Shown piece after piece: positions 7,795-17,781 of a DNA stretch of 64,000 nt. Every line of letters starts with the position of its first letter. Position 1 is the stretch's first letter. Position numbers and translations under genes: made by a program. The stretch comes from Gracilimonas sp040117685 (GTDB taxonomy: Bacteria > Bacteroidota > Rhodothermia > Balneolales > Balneolaceae): assembly GCF_040117685.2 (NCBI RefSeq), contig NZ_JBEDYP020000014.1, positions 62,001 to 126,000 of the forward strand, written 5' to 3'. The notes under the pieces are model-generated. The model was not told where the DNA came from, searched no databases, and saw only the letters and a program-made list of their open reading frames with translations.

Positions 7795-9176
7795 TAATTC
7801 TGATCCCACCACAGTCTGCCATAAATAGAATTCTCTCCACCAAACTGACGCTGTATAGCCTCTTCATAATTTTCGGTATTGTTGAGGGCTTCGTCAGAGG
7901 TGTAGCTCTGCCTTAGGGGAACAGTGTTGCCATTTGGCTGCACGAGGTTATCCGGATAACCGGTTCGCCGCCATTCTGCCCAGGCCTGATATCCATGCAT
8001 AAACAAATGAAGGTATCGCTGGGTTGAAATTTGTTCAACAGCGTTGCCGGGATCGAAGATGATGTCTGGTTGAGCTAAATAAGCTGTAGCCTGGCTGGCA
8101 TCCCCGGTCCATTGAGCTATTGAGTTTTCGATGGCATTGTTATAGTTGGTTGCGGGATCTTCGGTTGTCCAGTTTAAGGCTGCAGCTTCTGCACGTGCAA
8201 AAAGAATTTCCGCATAGGTTACCAAATAAACGGGGGCATCCTGAGCATAAATGTCAGAGCCTAACAGAGAGAAGTCTTCGGTTCCAATGCTGTCTTCTTC
8301 TCCAAACTGAAGCCCTGCATATCCGCCTCCATTTCTTACTTCGTTGCCGTAAACAGGCAGACGGGGGTCATTATAAGGATCCATTAAATCAACAAGGCTT
8401 ACCGTTAAAGCCCACCACTCCCGGATCGGAGGATCTACAATCTGTCCATACCAGTAGTTTTGGTTATTTGCATCAGCTAAATGCCGAAACAGAAAGTTGT
8501 CCTCATTGGAAGTGAAAACACCGTCATTCAACGCATCATTAAATTCAGTTTCTGCTAATGATGCGTTTACCTCTGATAGCCGCAAAGCCATCAACAAACG
8601 CAAGGAATTGCTGAATTTCACCCATTTCCCCATATCACCTTCGTAAATGATGTCATTGCTCAGGCTACCGGATTCATCAATTTGCTCGGCTGCTGCTTTA
8701 AGCTCTGCAAACAAATCTTCATAAATAGATTCCTGAGAGTCGTACACAGGGGTGAATTCCTCAGTGCCTTGTAATGCCTCGGAATAGGGAATATCTCCCC
8801 AGCGATCGGTTACGTTCCAGAAAATGTACGCTTTCAGGATTCTGGCAACGGCTTTTTGGTTATCGGTTGTAGCTACTTCTTCTGCGGTTTTAAGATTAAC
8901 CAGTGGCCCCTGGTACCATCCGTAAAAGCTGGTTCCGCCTTCAGGGTATAATGAAGCATCCACGTATTGCGTTTCGGCCAAATACTGGGCCATGAACTGG
9001 GCATTAGGGGATGAACTTAATCCCGGCAGCGAGAGCATCGCGTTTGCTATAAGCTGTGGTGCGGCCGCATCACTGGGCTGGTTGGGATTATTATTTATGT
9101 TGTTGAATTCGACCAGATCGCAACTGCTGAAAATCGCAAATGCAATCAGTGTAATAGGTATGAATAATTTTTTCAT
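7794..9176 (-). CDS. SusD/RagB-family nutrient-binding outer-membrane lipoprotein
   Basis: About 460 residues. The ATG at 9176 gives a lipoprotein signal MKKLFIPITLIAFAIFSSC; the longer frame upstream only reads back into the SusC gene. The N-terminal NPNQPSDAAAPQLIANAML segment and the later TPR-like helices (KAVARILKAYIFWNVTDRWGDIPYSEAL) are typical of the SusD_2-type family. The C-terminal region EQISTQRYLHLFMHGYQAWAEWRRTGYP is the conserved SusD tail. The protein should sit as a lid on the SusC-type receptor encoded immediately upstream, 11 bp away. The substrate cannot be read from sequence. Its stop codon overlaps the start of the NlpC/P60 gene. Confidence 0.93.
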   Translation of the reverse strand: MKKLFIPITLIAFAIFSSCDLVEFNNINNNPNQPSDAAAPQLIANAMLSLPGLSSSPNAQFMAQYLAETQYVDASLYPEGGTSFYGWYQGPLVNLKTAEEVATTDNQKAVARILKAYIFWNVTDRWGDIPYSEALQGTEEFTPVYDSQESIYEDLFAELKAAAEQIDESGSLSNDIIYEGDMGKWVKFSNSLRLLMALRLSEVNASLAETEFNDALNDGVFTSNEDNFLFRHLADANNQNYWYGQIVDPPIREWWALTVSLVDLMDPYNDPRLPVYGNEVRNGGGYAGLQFGEEDSIGTEDFSLLGSDIYAQDAPVYLVTYAEILFARAEAAALNWTTEDPATNYNNAIENSIAQWTGDASQATAYLAQPDIIFDPGNAVEQISTQRYLHLFMHGYQAWAEWRRTGYPDNLVQPNGNTVPLRQSYTSDEALNNTENYEEAIQRQFGGENSIYGRLWWDQN

Positions 9177-9187
9177 GGTTCTCTGAT

Positions 9188-12100
9188 TTAAAAGATTAGT
9201 TTTACATTCAAGCCATAAGAACGGACGGTATTTAACTGTCCGGATTCGTACCAGGTAATGTCCTGGCTGCCTGATGACAACTCTGAAGGATCGAGACCCT
9301 GAGGTGCTTTTTGCCAAATCATAAGCGGGTTATTTGCAAATACGGCTACATTAATCGATTTCACAGGGATTCTGGACATAACCTTGTCCCCAAATGTATA
9401 GCCGAGTTTAACCTCGCTTAGCTTGATGTAGGAAGCGTCAATTACCCAATCCTCATAAACTTCATCACCAATAAGGTCGAAATAGTCATGAGCATCTACA
9501 TAGGCTGTGACTTCCTGCCCTGTTGAAGCAGAGATACCATGTACTTTCACACCGCCACCTTCACTGACGGGGTCACGTACGTTGTTTCCTTTGTCGTTTT
9601 TAGCCGCAGTCTGGCTATGTAAACCCGTTCGGGTAGCAAGCATTTCTGACCGACTAAAAAATTGTCCGCCAACCTGGAAACTGATCATAGTGGACAGACT
9701 GAAGTTTTTATAGAAGAATAGATTCTGAAACCCACCGGTAAAATCAGGAAGTACAGACCCAAAATTGTGAGTGGCATCTGTCCAGAGTGGCAGGTTATCA
9801 TCATCAAGAAGAATCATTCCCGTTTCCGAATCACGCTGGTAGGCGCGCCCAACCAGGCTTCCGTAGGTTTTGCCTTCATAGGAATTCAGATAACTGGCTG
9901 TTGATGAGTAAACCGTGGAGCCATGATTATATAAATCGATGTCGGGGTGCAATTTTACAACCTGGTTGGTATTGCGGCTCAGGTTAAAGGTGGAATTCCA
10001 CACAAAATCTCTCTGCTGAACGGGAGTTCCGTTTAAGCTGACTTCAATCCCTTTGTTCTCAATAAGCCCGGCGTTGATAATAGCTGACCCGTAACCCGTG
10101 GTTCCGGATATGTTAAGCGGGATAATCTGATTCTTATTCTGTTGCAGGTAATAGGTAAAGTTCATTCCTACACGGTCAAAGAATCGGATGTCGAAACCTG
10201 CCTCATACGATGTAGAGAACGATGGCTTAATGTCCGGATTATTGATGTTTGATGGCACATCTAACGTATTCTGTCCATCATACACACTGCCCACATTGTA
10301 AACGGGGGTAGTCAGGTAGGGACTTAAATCAGAACCGGCTTGTGCAAAGCTGGCACGGAGCTTACCGAATGAAAGTGCCTCCAGATCTAATAACTCACTA
10401 AACACAAAGCTACCTGAGACGGAAGGATACAGGTATGAGTTATTGTCTTTAGGGAGGGTCGAAGATTTATCAGATCTCAGGCTTAAATCAAGGAAGTAGG
10501 TATCTGAGAAGCCGAGCGAAACCAGGCCGTAGGCACTTACAATTTTCTTTTGCTCCAGGTAATTAAACACATTTGGGCGATCAACCGAAGCGTTGATGTT
10601 GAAGTAGCCCGGCGAAGTAAGTCCACCAACCGTTGACTGGGAGATGTAAGAGTAATTACGATTATACAAGTTAGTTCCAAGGGTGGCATCTAACGATAGA
10701 TTTGCCCAGCTTTTTTGGTACTGAGCTGATAACTCGTAATTCATCTCCTTGTTTTCGTACTTACCAACTGAATATCCGGGGGTAGAAGTGCCACCAAAAT
10801 CGGTTTTTCCTTCAATATTCTGGATATAAATATCTCCCCGGATGTTAGCACTTACAACGAGATTGGGCAGGGCTTCAAAGTGAGCGCCTACGTTACCAAA
10901 TACCCGGTCGCGGCTATCGGTACTTGTATTTTCATAAGCTTCGAAGTAGGGATTGGCCCAGTATAAGGGGGACTTGTTGGTGATTTCTCCGGTCGAAGAA
11001 CTTGGAGACCTCATATTCCATTGCATTACTGTTCCATCGGGATATCTGTAATCTTTCAGCCTTCCCATGTCAAGGTTTCTTTGGAACCACTGACGGAAGT
11101 ACCTTGACCCAAACTGAGAGCCCTGTGGAGGTCGGCGGGCTTCATTGGTTGCGTAATTAATATTAGCAGAAAAGTCCCATTTATCACTGGCTTCGATGTT
11201 GGCGCTTAACCCCAGGTTATTTCTGTTTAAATACGTATTGGGGTAGACACCGGTAATCTTGGTATCGTTGAAGCTGAGTCTGAAATTCGTGCGCTCTTCA
11301 CCACCGGAAATAGTAACGCCGTTGTCGGCAGTATAACCGGTTTCAAAAAAGTTTTGAATATTGTTGGGATGAGCATCAAAAGGAGTAAGCTGTCCGTACA
11401 TCGGATCTTGTGGATAGAAGCTGAAATATTCACGGACCAGAGTTCCATCCATTTTTGGTCCCCAGCTTTCATCCACATTAACCTGAACATACTTATCGCC
11501 ATTAGGCAATGTTCTCCACGTTTGGGACGAGCCGCCCCCATACTTATTCTGGTAACGCATAAAGTTACCCGCCTGCTGGAAAGAAAGGTTTGAGTTGATT
11601 TGAACCTCAATACCTCCGGCTTCACTACCCTTATTTGTGGTAATCATAATAACTCCATACTGTCCCCTGATTCCATACAATGAAGAGGCAGCCGGGCCCT
11701 TTAACACGTTCACGGACTGAATGTCGTCCGGGTTTATATCCTGGGCAATGTTACCATAATCTTCTCCGGCACTTCCCGCAAAATTGGCGTTCGAAATAGG
11801 CGTGCCGTCAATAACGATAAGTGGTTGTCCTTCACCATTAATGGAATTCACACCACGTATTTTAATAGATTGCGTTCCGCCAAGGCTGGCCCCGGATGAT
11901 CCCGTTACCTGCACACCGGCTATTTTACCGGCAAGAGATCCGATGACGTTATTTTCATTCGAATAGGTCAGGTCTTCTCCATTTACCTGCTGAGTGGCAT
12001 AACCTATAGAACGCTCGGAGCGGTTAATGCCAAGTGCGGTTACTAAAAGATCCTGGCTTAGAGGAACCACTACCAGTGCCACATCGATTTGTGTATTTCC

Positions 12101-12685
12101 ATTAATGGGCACTTCCTGTGTTTCATACCCTACAAATGAAAAAAGAAGGGTGTCTTGCAGAGAAGGGGCATCAAGCTCATAGTTTCCATTCGGGTCGGTG
12201 GAAGTACCAATGGTTGTTCCCTTAACCTGGATGTTTACTCCCGGTAAAGGTTCATTGGTTTCTGCATCCGTTACCGTTCCGGAAATGGTTTCCGGAATGG
12301 GACTTTGGTTAGTTGTCGGTACTTCAACAGGCAACTGTACCGCAAGGGTGTTATCGGTTTGCCGAAACCGCAATCCTGTTTGGCTGGTAACAGTCATTAA
12401 AACTTCTTCTACCGTTGCCGTCATTTTCGGAATGGTAATCCGTTTATTGCTCGACTCAATCGCAGAGGTTTCATAAAGAAATTTAAAAGCTGTTTGTTGC
12501 TCTATCTCTTTAAAAACGTCCTGAATGGTTGCCTGCTCAAATTCGACGGTTACATCTACTTCACTAACACTTTGAGCCGAAGTTGTTCCGGCCATCAATG
12601 CTGTTGCGGTTATGAAACTGAATATAAATCCCCAAATAGTACAGAAAGACATATAAAGGATTGTTCTGAAGGTTATTATTTTCAT
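9188..12685 (-). CDS. SusC/RagA-family TonB-linked outer-membrane receptor with STN signalling domain
   Basis: A 1165-residue protein. Order: signal peptide (to about residue 38, ending TTSAQS), STN domain (about 45-120, DVFKEIEQQTAFKFLYE), a carboxypeptidase-regulatory-like beta-sandwich (about 135-215, ISGTVTDAETNEPLPGVNIQVKG), plug (about 230-350, GVQVTGSSGASLGGTQSIKIRGVNSING, LKGPAASSLYG), and a 22-strand barrel ending in GLNVKLIF. The STN domain normally contacts the periplasmic FecR protein, and an FecR gene lies directly upstream. Expected function is TonB-driven import of an oligomeric nutrient together with the SusD lid. Confidence 0.95.
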   Translation of the reverse strand: MKIITFRTILYMSFCTIWGFIFSFITATALMAGTTSAQSVSEVDVTVEFEQATIQDVFKEIEQQTAFKFLYETSAIESSNKRITIPKMTATVEEVLMTVTSQTGLRFRQTDNTLAVQLPVEVPTTNQSPIPETISGTVTDAETNEPLPGVNIQVKGTTIGTSTDPNGNYELDAPSLQDTLLFSFVGYETQEVPINGNTQIDVALVVVPLSQDLLVTALGINRSERSIGYATQQVNGEDLTYSNENNVIGSLAGKIAGVQVTGSSGASLGGTQSIKIRGVNSINGEGQPLIVIDGTPISNANFAGSAGEDYGNIAQDINPDDIQSVNVLKGPAASSLYGIRGQYGVIMITTNKGSEAGGIEVQINSNLSFQQAGNFMRYQNKYGGGSSQTWRTLPNGDKYVQVNVDESWGPKMDGTLVREYFSFYPQDPMYGQLTPFDAHPNNIQNFFETGYTADNGVTISGGEERTNFRLSFNDTKITGVYPNTYLNRNNLGLSANIEASDKWDFSANINYATNEARRPPQGSQFGSRYFRQWFQRNLDMGRLKDYRYPDGTVMQWNMRSPSSSTGEITNKSPLYWANPYFEAYENTSTDSRDRVFGNVGAHFEALPNLVVSANIRGDIYIQNIEGKTDFGGTSTPGYSVGKYENKEMNYELSAQYQKSWANLSLDATLGTNLYNRNYSYISQSTVGGLTSPGYFNINASVDRPNVFNYLEQKKIVSAYGLVSLGFSDTYFLDLSLRSDKSSTLPKDNNSYLYPSVSGSFVFSELLDLEALSFGKLRASFAQAGSDLSPYLTTPVYNVGSVYDGQNTLDVPSNINNPDIKPSFSTSYEAGFDIRFFDRVGMNFTYYLQQNKNQIIPLNISGTTGYGSAIINAGLIENKGIEVSLNGTPVQQRDFVWNSTFNLSRNTNQVVKLHPDIDLYNHGSTVYSSTASYLNSYEGKTYGSLVGRAYQRDSETGMILLDDDNLPLWTDATHNFGSVLPDFTGGFQNLFFYKNFSLSTMISFQVGGQFFSRSEMLATRTGLHSQTAAKNDKGNNVRDPVSEGGGVKVHGISASTGQEVTAYVDAHDYFDLIGDEVYEDWVIDASYIKLSEVKLGYTFGDKVMSRIPVKSINVAVFANNPLMIWQKAPQGLDPSELSSGSQDITWYESGQLNTVRSYGLNVKLIF

Positions 12686-12791
12686 AGATTACCAATGTTA
12701 ATGGGCATAAGATGCCTGTTAAAATTAGAGGTCCGTTTTAATCCGATGCGCGAACATGAGTGATTAATTCGGGCCTTTTTTTGTAAAAATC

Positions 12792-13868
12792 CTACTCGGC
12801 AGCTTGTATCGTCACAACCTGCTCTTCAATGGTATATTCTATTCCCAAAATAAATTGAATAGACTGCAACACTCGTTCAAGGCTCATATTCTTGTGTTCT
12901 CCTTTAAGCTTAGCATCCTGAAGCTGTTCGCCTTGTAAAATTATATCTACTCCGTACCACCTCTCCAGCATTTTAGCTACTTCAGAGAAAGGCTTATCAT
13001 TAAAAATCAAAACCTGATCTTTCCAGGCAATCTGTTCCCAGACATTTCCTTCACCTTGTTCAAAAAACTCTCCGCTTTGGTGATAAGTAGCCCATTGATT
13101 CTCCTCGAGAATAACGGGTTGTTCGGGTACACTATCTTTATTTTCTTTTGATTTTCCGGATACTCCCACTTTGCCTTCAATTACAGTCACCTGCAATTTC
13201 TCATCATTCTTGTAGGCTTTGATATTGAAGGATGTACCTAAAACCCGGGTTGTGGTATTACCTACTTGTACGATGAAAGGACGGTTCTTGTCCGGGGCGA
13301 TATCAAAAAACGCTTCTCCTTCCAGATGCACTTCTCTGACTTCAGAATCAAATTGTTCGGGGTAGCGCAGAGTGCTGCCTCCATTTAAGGTGATTACAGA
13401 ACCATCATTGAACCGAAAAGTGGATGTTTGGCCATAGGAGAGTTGCCGTTCATGTAATTCGGCTGTTTGGGGAGTATCGGCTGGCTGGGAGGACTTACTT
13501 AGCTGTAGTGTAAAAATGAGGGCTATGGATACCACAACGACCAATGCAATACTCTTAACAATCAAAGCTGTTTTTTGGAAGCCGGTGGCCGAGGTGTCCT
13601 GGCTATCTTTTACTTTAGTAGGAGCCGTTTTAGAAAAATAATGGTCAGCAATTAAATCGGACTCAACTTGTCGAAATAATCTCTTTTTGGTTCGTTCTTT
13701 ATTTACAGAAATATGCTCTGCTTTATTTAGTTTTTCTAAAACCTGTTCTAAAAGCTGAACATTGTCGGGGGATTGAGCCAACCATTGCTCAATGAAATCA
13801 AGCTCTTTTGGGGTACAGATCCCCAATAGGTAATTTACCAATACCTGATATTCCGGCTCTTTTCTCAT
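12792..13868 (-). CDS. FecR-type transmembrane anti-sigma factor
   Basis: A 358-residue inner-membrane protein. A cytoplasmic N-terminal part (about 1-100, beginning MRKEPEYQVLVNYLLG) should bind the sigma factor. One membrane helix follows (about 104-125, IALVVVVSIALIFTLQL), then a periplasmic FecR domain (LSYGQTSTFRFNDGSVITLNGGSTLRYP; GEAFFDIAPDKNRPFIV) and a C-terminal DUF4974/STN-like domain (FNDKPFSEVAKMLERWYGVDI). Together with the ECF sigma gene upstream and the STN-bearing SusC downstream it forms a complete cell-surface signalling cascade. Confidence 0.94.
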   Translation of the reverse strand: MRKEPEYQVLVNYLLGICTPKELDFIEQWLAQSPDNVQLLEQVLEKLNKAEHISVNKERTKKRLFRQVESDLIADHYFSKTAPTKVKDSQDTSATGFQKTALIVKSIALVVVVSIALIFTLQLSKSSQPADTPQTAELHERQLSYGQTSTFRFNDGSVITLNGGSTLRYPEQFDSEVREVHLEGEAFFDIAPDKNRPFIVQVGNTTTRVLGTSFNIKAYKNDEKLQVTVIEGKVGVSGKSKENKDSVPEQPVILEENQWATYHQSGEFFEQGEGNVWEQIAWKDQVLIFNDKPFSEVAKMLERWYGVDIILQGEQLQDAKLKGEHKNMSLERVLQSIQFILGIEYTIEEQVVTIQAAE

Positions 13869-13980
13869 AGGATTTAATTGTTGCCTTTATTACTAATATC
13901 CAAAAAAAAGGGCCTACCCTTACTTAAAATTCATATTCTAATAAAAAGAACTTCTGAATACGCTGAGGCGGGGATTTTTT

Positions 13981-14493
13981 TTATAGGTACTTGAAGTCTT
14001 TCAGTTCTTCCCGGAGAATTCGGAGAGCATGACTGATCTGTCCTTCCACTGTTTTAGGGGAAATGTTCATCGTTTTGGCGATTTCCTTGTAGTTCAGCCC
14101 TTCTTCGCGACTCAGGAGGTAAGCTTGTTGTGCGCGATCGGGAATTTTTGAGAGTGCTGTTTGGTAGGCATCGTCAAAATTGGGAGGATTTATAACCGGC
14201 TCTTTGGGTGGTTTTGTATTGGTCAAATCAAGAATGTGGTTCTGAAGCCAGTTTTCGTACTTCTTCTGATTTCGTAACTGCTTAAGGGCATGATTCCGCG
14301 CTGTTTTTATGATATATCCCTTTACGGATGGGTGGTCGGGATCAATGTTCTCTCTGGCTTCCCATATTTTAAGAAAAACTTCCTGGGTCCAGTCCTCAAG
14401 CTCTTTTGGACACGATGTGTAATAAGACAAGAAGGAAACAATATCATCGAAGTATTGCTCAAAAAAGAGTTCAAACTTTTTCCTTCCTAACAT
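13981..14493 (-). CDS. ECF RNA polymerase sigma factor
   Basis: A 170-residue sigma-70 family protein. Region 2 is seen in DIVSFLSYYTSCPKELEDWTQEVFLKIWE, and region 4 in ALSKIPDRAQQAYLLSREEGLNYKEIAKTMNISPKTVEGQISHALR, a canonical helix-turn-helix. It is the first gene of the FecR-SusC-SusD-NlpC block and is expected to switch that operon on when the receptor is occupied. A 203-bp gap upstream holds no other gene. Confidence 0.94.
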   Translation of the reverse strand: MLGRKKFELFFEQYFDDIVSFLSYYTSCPKELEDWTQEVFLKIWEARENIDPDHPSVKGYIIKTARNHALKQLRNQKKYENWLQNHILDLTNTKPPKEPVINPPNFDDAYQTALSKIPDRAQQAYLLSREEGLNYKEIAKTMNISPKTVEGQISHALRILREELKDFKYL

Positions 14494-14696
14494 GCTTGAT
14501 CTGTAACCTTATGAGGGCTATGCCTTTATGATTTAATCTGAGTTAAAATGTGAAATCAGGTCTAAAAATCATAATAAAAAATTAATGTGGACAGCGCAGC
14601 AGATATGATGTAAACGAAAGTTAATTTTATGCATCAGGGTGGTTCTGTGAAAACAGGAATTAACCATTCTCTTTTGTAAACCTTAGAAAAAGTAGT

Positions 14697-15263
14697 TTAG
14701 TAAATTCTTTTTGTGGTTAAATAAGTTTCCAGCCAGTAGGGATGATCCAAACCGGAAATTTTCACCCCATTGGTGGTGGAAGCATGCAGAAATTCCTCCC
14801 TGTTAATCATTACCCCCACATGATAAGTAGTCCGTCCGGTTTTGAAGAAGACTAAATCACCGGTTAAAACTTGCGATTTTTTCACTTCTTTGCCGGCCTG
14901 CAATTGCTCTCGGGTGGTTCGGGGTATCTGCATTCCAAAATAATCTTCAAACACCACCTGCATGAAATCGGAGCAATCGATTCCATCATAGCCTGATCCT
15001 CCTAAGAGATAGGGAGTACCTTTCCAGTCGTTGTAGGCGAGCTCTAAAAATTCCTGCTTTTCCTGAACGGAAGGAGGCATGGAAGACTCAACAAAGGTGC
15101 CCGACTCTTTACCGGATCTTGTATCATTTTCGTCAGCGTCAGAAGGAGTGGCAGCCGATGGATTTTTGGGTGAGTTCTCTTCCCACGGAATAGTACCCCT
15201 TTCTACCGTTCCACAACCCGCAAACAGAAATAAAGCCAAACCAATAAGTGAACCCTTTGTCAT
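14697..15263 (-). CDS. NlpC/P60 (C40) peptidase lipoprotein
   Basis: A 188-residue protein with a lipoprotein signal ending LALFLFAGC, a short low-complexity linker rich in Asp/Ser/Pro, and one NlpC/P60 domain. The catalytic Cys is in GIDCSDFMQVVF and the His in TTYHVGVMI; FLHAST completes the active-site region. It lacks the SH3 domains of the paralogous protein at 6577-7794, so it looks like a minimal Spr/MepS-type murein endopeptidase. It stands alone, divergent from pdxJ. Confidence 0.9.
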   Translation of the reverse strand: MTKGSLIGLALFLFAGCGTVERGTIPWEENSPKNPSAATPSDADENDTRSGKESGTFVESSMPPSVQEKQEFLELAYNDWKGTPYLLGGSGYDGIDCSDFMQVVFEDYFGMQIPRTTREQLQAGKEVKKSQVLTGDLVFFKTGRTTYHVGVMINREEFLHASTTNGVKISGLDHPYWLETYLTTKRIY

Positions 15264-15357
15264 AGCCGGATGATCTTTTATTCTCGTCTGTAAATATAGT
15301 GTGATATGCTTACTTTTAAATGTCGAATTCTGATTTCAGAAAACCAACTACAATGCA

Positions 15358-16080
15358 ATGAATTTATTAGTCAATATTGATCATGTAGCTACTCTCAGGA
15401 ATGCGCGGGGTGAAGGGTATCCCGATCCAATTGAAGCAGCAGAGGTTTGTGAAAAAGCAGGAGCTTCGGGCATCGTATTTCATTTACGGGGAGACCGGCG
15501 CCACATCCGGGATGAAGATGTGTACCGATTGAAAAAATCAGTTCGTGGCACGCTGGATTTTGAAATGGCTGCCTCAGATGAAATGATTGATATTTGCACT
15601 GACATTGAACCGCATTTATGTACGCTTGTGCCGGAAGGAAGGGAGGAACTGACCACTGAAGGCGGGCTGAAAATGGAATCGGTATTCGATGATTACAAAA
15701 ACCGGGTATTCCCGAAACTGAAAGGAACCAGTATTGAAATCAGTTTATTTCTGGATCCCAATCCTGAGGACATTGAATTGGCGGCAGAACTCGGAGCCGA
15801 TGCTATTGAATTACATACCGGAACCTTCGCTAATGCCGATCCCCAAAAACGCAGACATGAGCTTACGAGATTGAGAAAAGGAGCCAAGCTGATCAACGAG
15901 TTAGGTATGAAAGTAAACGCCGGCCATGGCTTGAACCTTGATAATCTCCCTGATTTGCTGGAAACGGTACCGTACTTGCATGACGTAAGCATTGGCCATG
16001 CACTGATCAGTAAATCCGTTTATTGGGGATTGGAAAAAACAGTAAAGGCTTATTTAGAGATTATGGAGGATTATGCCTGA
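15358..16080 (+). CDS. pdxJ: Pyridoxine 5'-phosphate synthase
   Basis: A 240-residue TIM-barrel enzyme that condenses 1-deoxyxylulose-5-phosphate with aminoacetone-3-phosphate to form pyridoxine 5'-phosphate, the final assembly step of the DXP-dependent B6 route. It starts with NLLVNIDHVATLRNARG, has FHLRGDRRHIRDEDV, TLVPEGREELTTEGGL, and ends with the phosphate-loop region VNAGHGLNLDNLP and VSIGHALISKSVYWGLE. Length is normal. Its stop is three bases from the convergent stop of the next gene. Confidence 0.97.
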   Translation: MNLLVNIDHVATLRNARGEGYPDPIEAAEVCEKAGASGIVFHLRGDRRHIRDEDVYRLKKSVRGTLDFEMAASDEMIDICTDIEPHLCTLVPEGREELTTEGGLKMESVFDDYKNRVFPKLKGTSIEISLFLDPNPEDIELAAELGADAIELHTGTFANADPQKRRHELTRLRKGAKLINELGMKVNAGHGLNLDNLPDLLETVPYLHDVSIGHALISKSVYWGLEKTVKAYLEIMEDYA

Positions 16081-16083
16081 TTG

Positions 16084-17721
16084 CTAATCCAGGTATTTTC
16101 TTAGCGTTTTTTCAAGCTTTGCACCTCTAAGTGCCCCACCCGTTTCTACAATTATTCCTTCAGGATTTACTAGAATTTGAAAAGGATATCCTTGTATTCT
16201 GAATAGCGTGTTGAATTCGCCATCGTCAATAACCTGAGGCCAATTTATATCATATTCAGAAATAGTTTTTTTTGTCGAATTTACGGCGTCATAAGCAAGC
16301 CCAATAATTTCTAAGTTATTGTCTTTAAATTTCTTGTAAGCCTTCTTTAAATAAGGCAGTTCTTCTATACAAGGACCACACCAGCTTCCCCAAAAATCAA
16401 GTAATACATACTTTCCCTTTAAATGTTCTTTGCTGATTGAGTTGCCCTCAAGTGTGGAAGCTTTCCATGTTGGTATCGGTTTTCCAATTTCAATAATAGC
16501 TAATTTTTCTTCTGGTTCTTCAAAAGAAGGTCTGAAACGCACCCAGGTTCCATGTGGGTCAACATCAGCAATCTCATACATCTGATTGCCAAGTTGAAAA
16601 TGCGGGTAGAAATAATATCTATCAGCTCTGTTGATATCATTTACGTTGACACTTAAATCTTCATTTGTTCCCGAACCCATCTGCAACAAGTCATCACTAT
16701 TACGGTCAACATATACCTGAAGGTTTTCGGTAAAGAGATACTCAAAAAAATTCAGAAAATAGATCGTACGACTTTCACCATTATTTGAAAGCGTAGCCTT
16801 TCGTTGTGCAGTTGGAAAAGCATAGGTCAAGTTCGGAGCATCTTTACGGTTACTGGAAGAATAAGCGCTCGGTAAGTCCCTGGCTAGCTTGATCTCAGCT
16901 TTTGTAGTGCGGCTAATTATTTTTTCTCCTTCAAGCCTGTCATACTGAATTAGTCCTTTCCAAGTAAAGCTGCTGTCTTGATCCTTGAATACATATTCAT
17001 CATCAGAAATAATATTGTCGTTATTTTGGTCGACGTAGATAGACCACAGGCTGTCTTTAGGTTCTTTCCCCGAAACCACAATCAAGCTATTATCTGGCGC
17101 TTTGGATGTAATTTGATAATATACCACGGTATCCTCGAATACAGGGGTTATATTTCTCAGCAACCCTCTTATTTGATCACCATAGAAGTACCTGACAATA
17201 TCGTCGGCATAAAGGATAGTACCCATCCAGTCAAAAACATTTTCATTGTACTTAAATGTTTTATTAGTCACTGGTTTAAGTTCTGCTACAGGCCACAGGT
17301 GCTCCATATTTTTAGCGGGAATATCATGCCATGCTTCTACGGTTACTTTGACAGTTTCCTCTTCCTCAAAGATGAGTTGGCGCGGATTTCGATAAGTAAA
17401 ATCAATGTTTTCTTCAGCTGAATAAATAGTCCCCCGGGTAATTTTATAATGCACTGTATCTCCGACAGGTTGAGAAATTGTTAGCTCCCATGTACCATTA
17501 TTTTTTTTAAAAGGCATGGACCTATCTTTCCAACCAAAACCTTGTCCAGGATCAAAACCATTGATAGAACTTGCAAAAAAGAATTCAGAATTTTTAGGGG
17601 TGTTCGCAGGTAATTCAAGCTGTATGGTTACTTGGACAGAGTCAGTATCAGATTGTGCTTTTATCTCAAAATCATAATTAAACAAAAGTATGAGTATGGT
17701 TAAAAAAACGGATATCTTCAC
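16084..17721 (-). CDS. Exported thioredoxin-fold (TlpA-like) protein with N-terminal CBM20-like domain
   Basis: About 545 residues. A signal peptide (KISVFLTILILLF) is followed by a segment resembling a starch-binding/CBM20-like beta-sandwich: VQVTIQLELPANTPKNSEFF, then DPGQGFGWKDRSMPF and HYKITRG. The large middle region is unassigned and beta-rich. The C-terminal 130 residues are a TlpA/ResA-type thioredoxin domain with WCGPC, cysteines at about 448 and 451, and a cis-Pro region GYPFQILVNPEG. No ATG fits the N-terminus: GTG at 17721 gives the best signal peptide, and another GTG at 17769 is possible. It is divergent from the GntR regulator with at most 60 bp between the starts. Confidence 0.75.
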   Translation of the reverse strand: MKISVFLTILILLFNYDFEIKAQSDTDSVQVTIQLELPANTPKNSEFFFASSINGFDPGQGFGWKDRSMPFKKNNGTWELTISQPVGDTVHYKITRGTIYSAEENIDFTYRNPRQLIFEEEETVKVTVEAWHDIPAKNMEHLWPVAELKPVTNKTFKYNENVFDWMGTILYADDIVRYFYGDQIRGLLRNITPVFEDTVVYYQITSKAPDNSLIVVSGKEPKDSLWSIYVDQNNDNIISDDEYVFKDQDSSFTWKGLIQYDRLEGEKIISRTTKAEIKLARDLPSAYSSSNRKDAPNLTYAFPTAQRKATLSNNGESRTIYFLNFFEYLFTENLQVYVDRNSDDLLQMGSGTNEDLSVNVNDINRADRYYFYPHFQLGNQMYEIADVDPHGTWVRFRPSFEEPEEKLAIIEIGKPIPTWKASTLEGNSISKEHLKGKYVLLDFWGSWCGPCIEELPYLKKAYKKFKDNNLEIIGLAYDAVNSTKKTISEYDINWPQVIDDGEFNTLFRIQGYPFQILVNPEGIIVETGGALRGAKLEKTLRKYLD

Positions 17722-17781
17722 GACGGATTGATTGTATTTAATGTTTACTAATAAAATAGTATTATACACCTAATAACCAAA

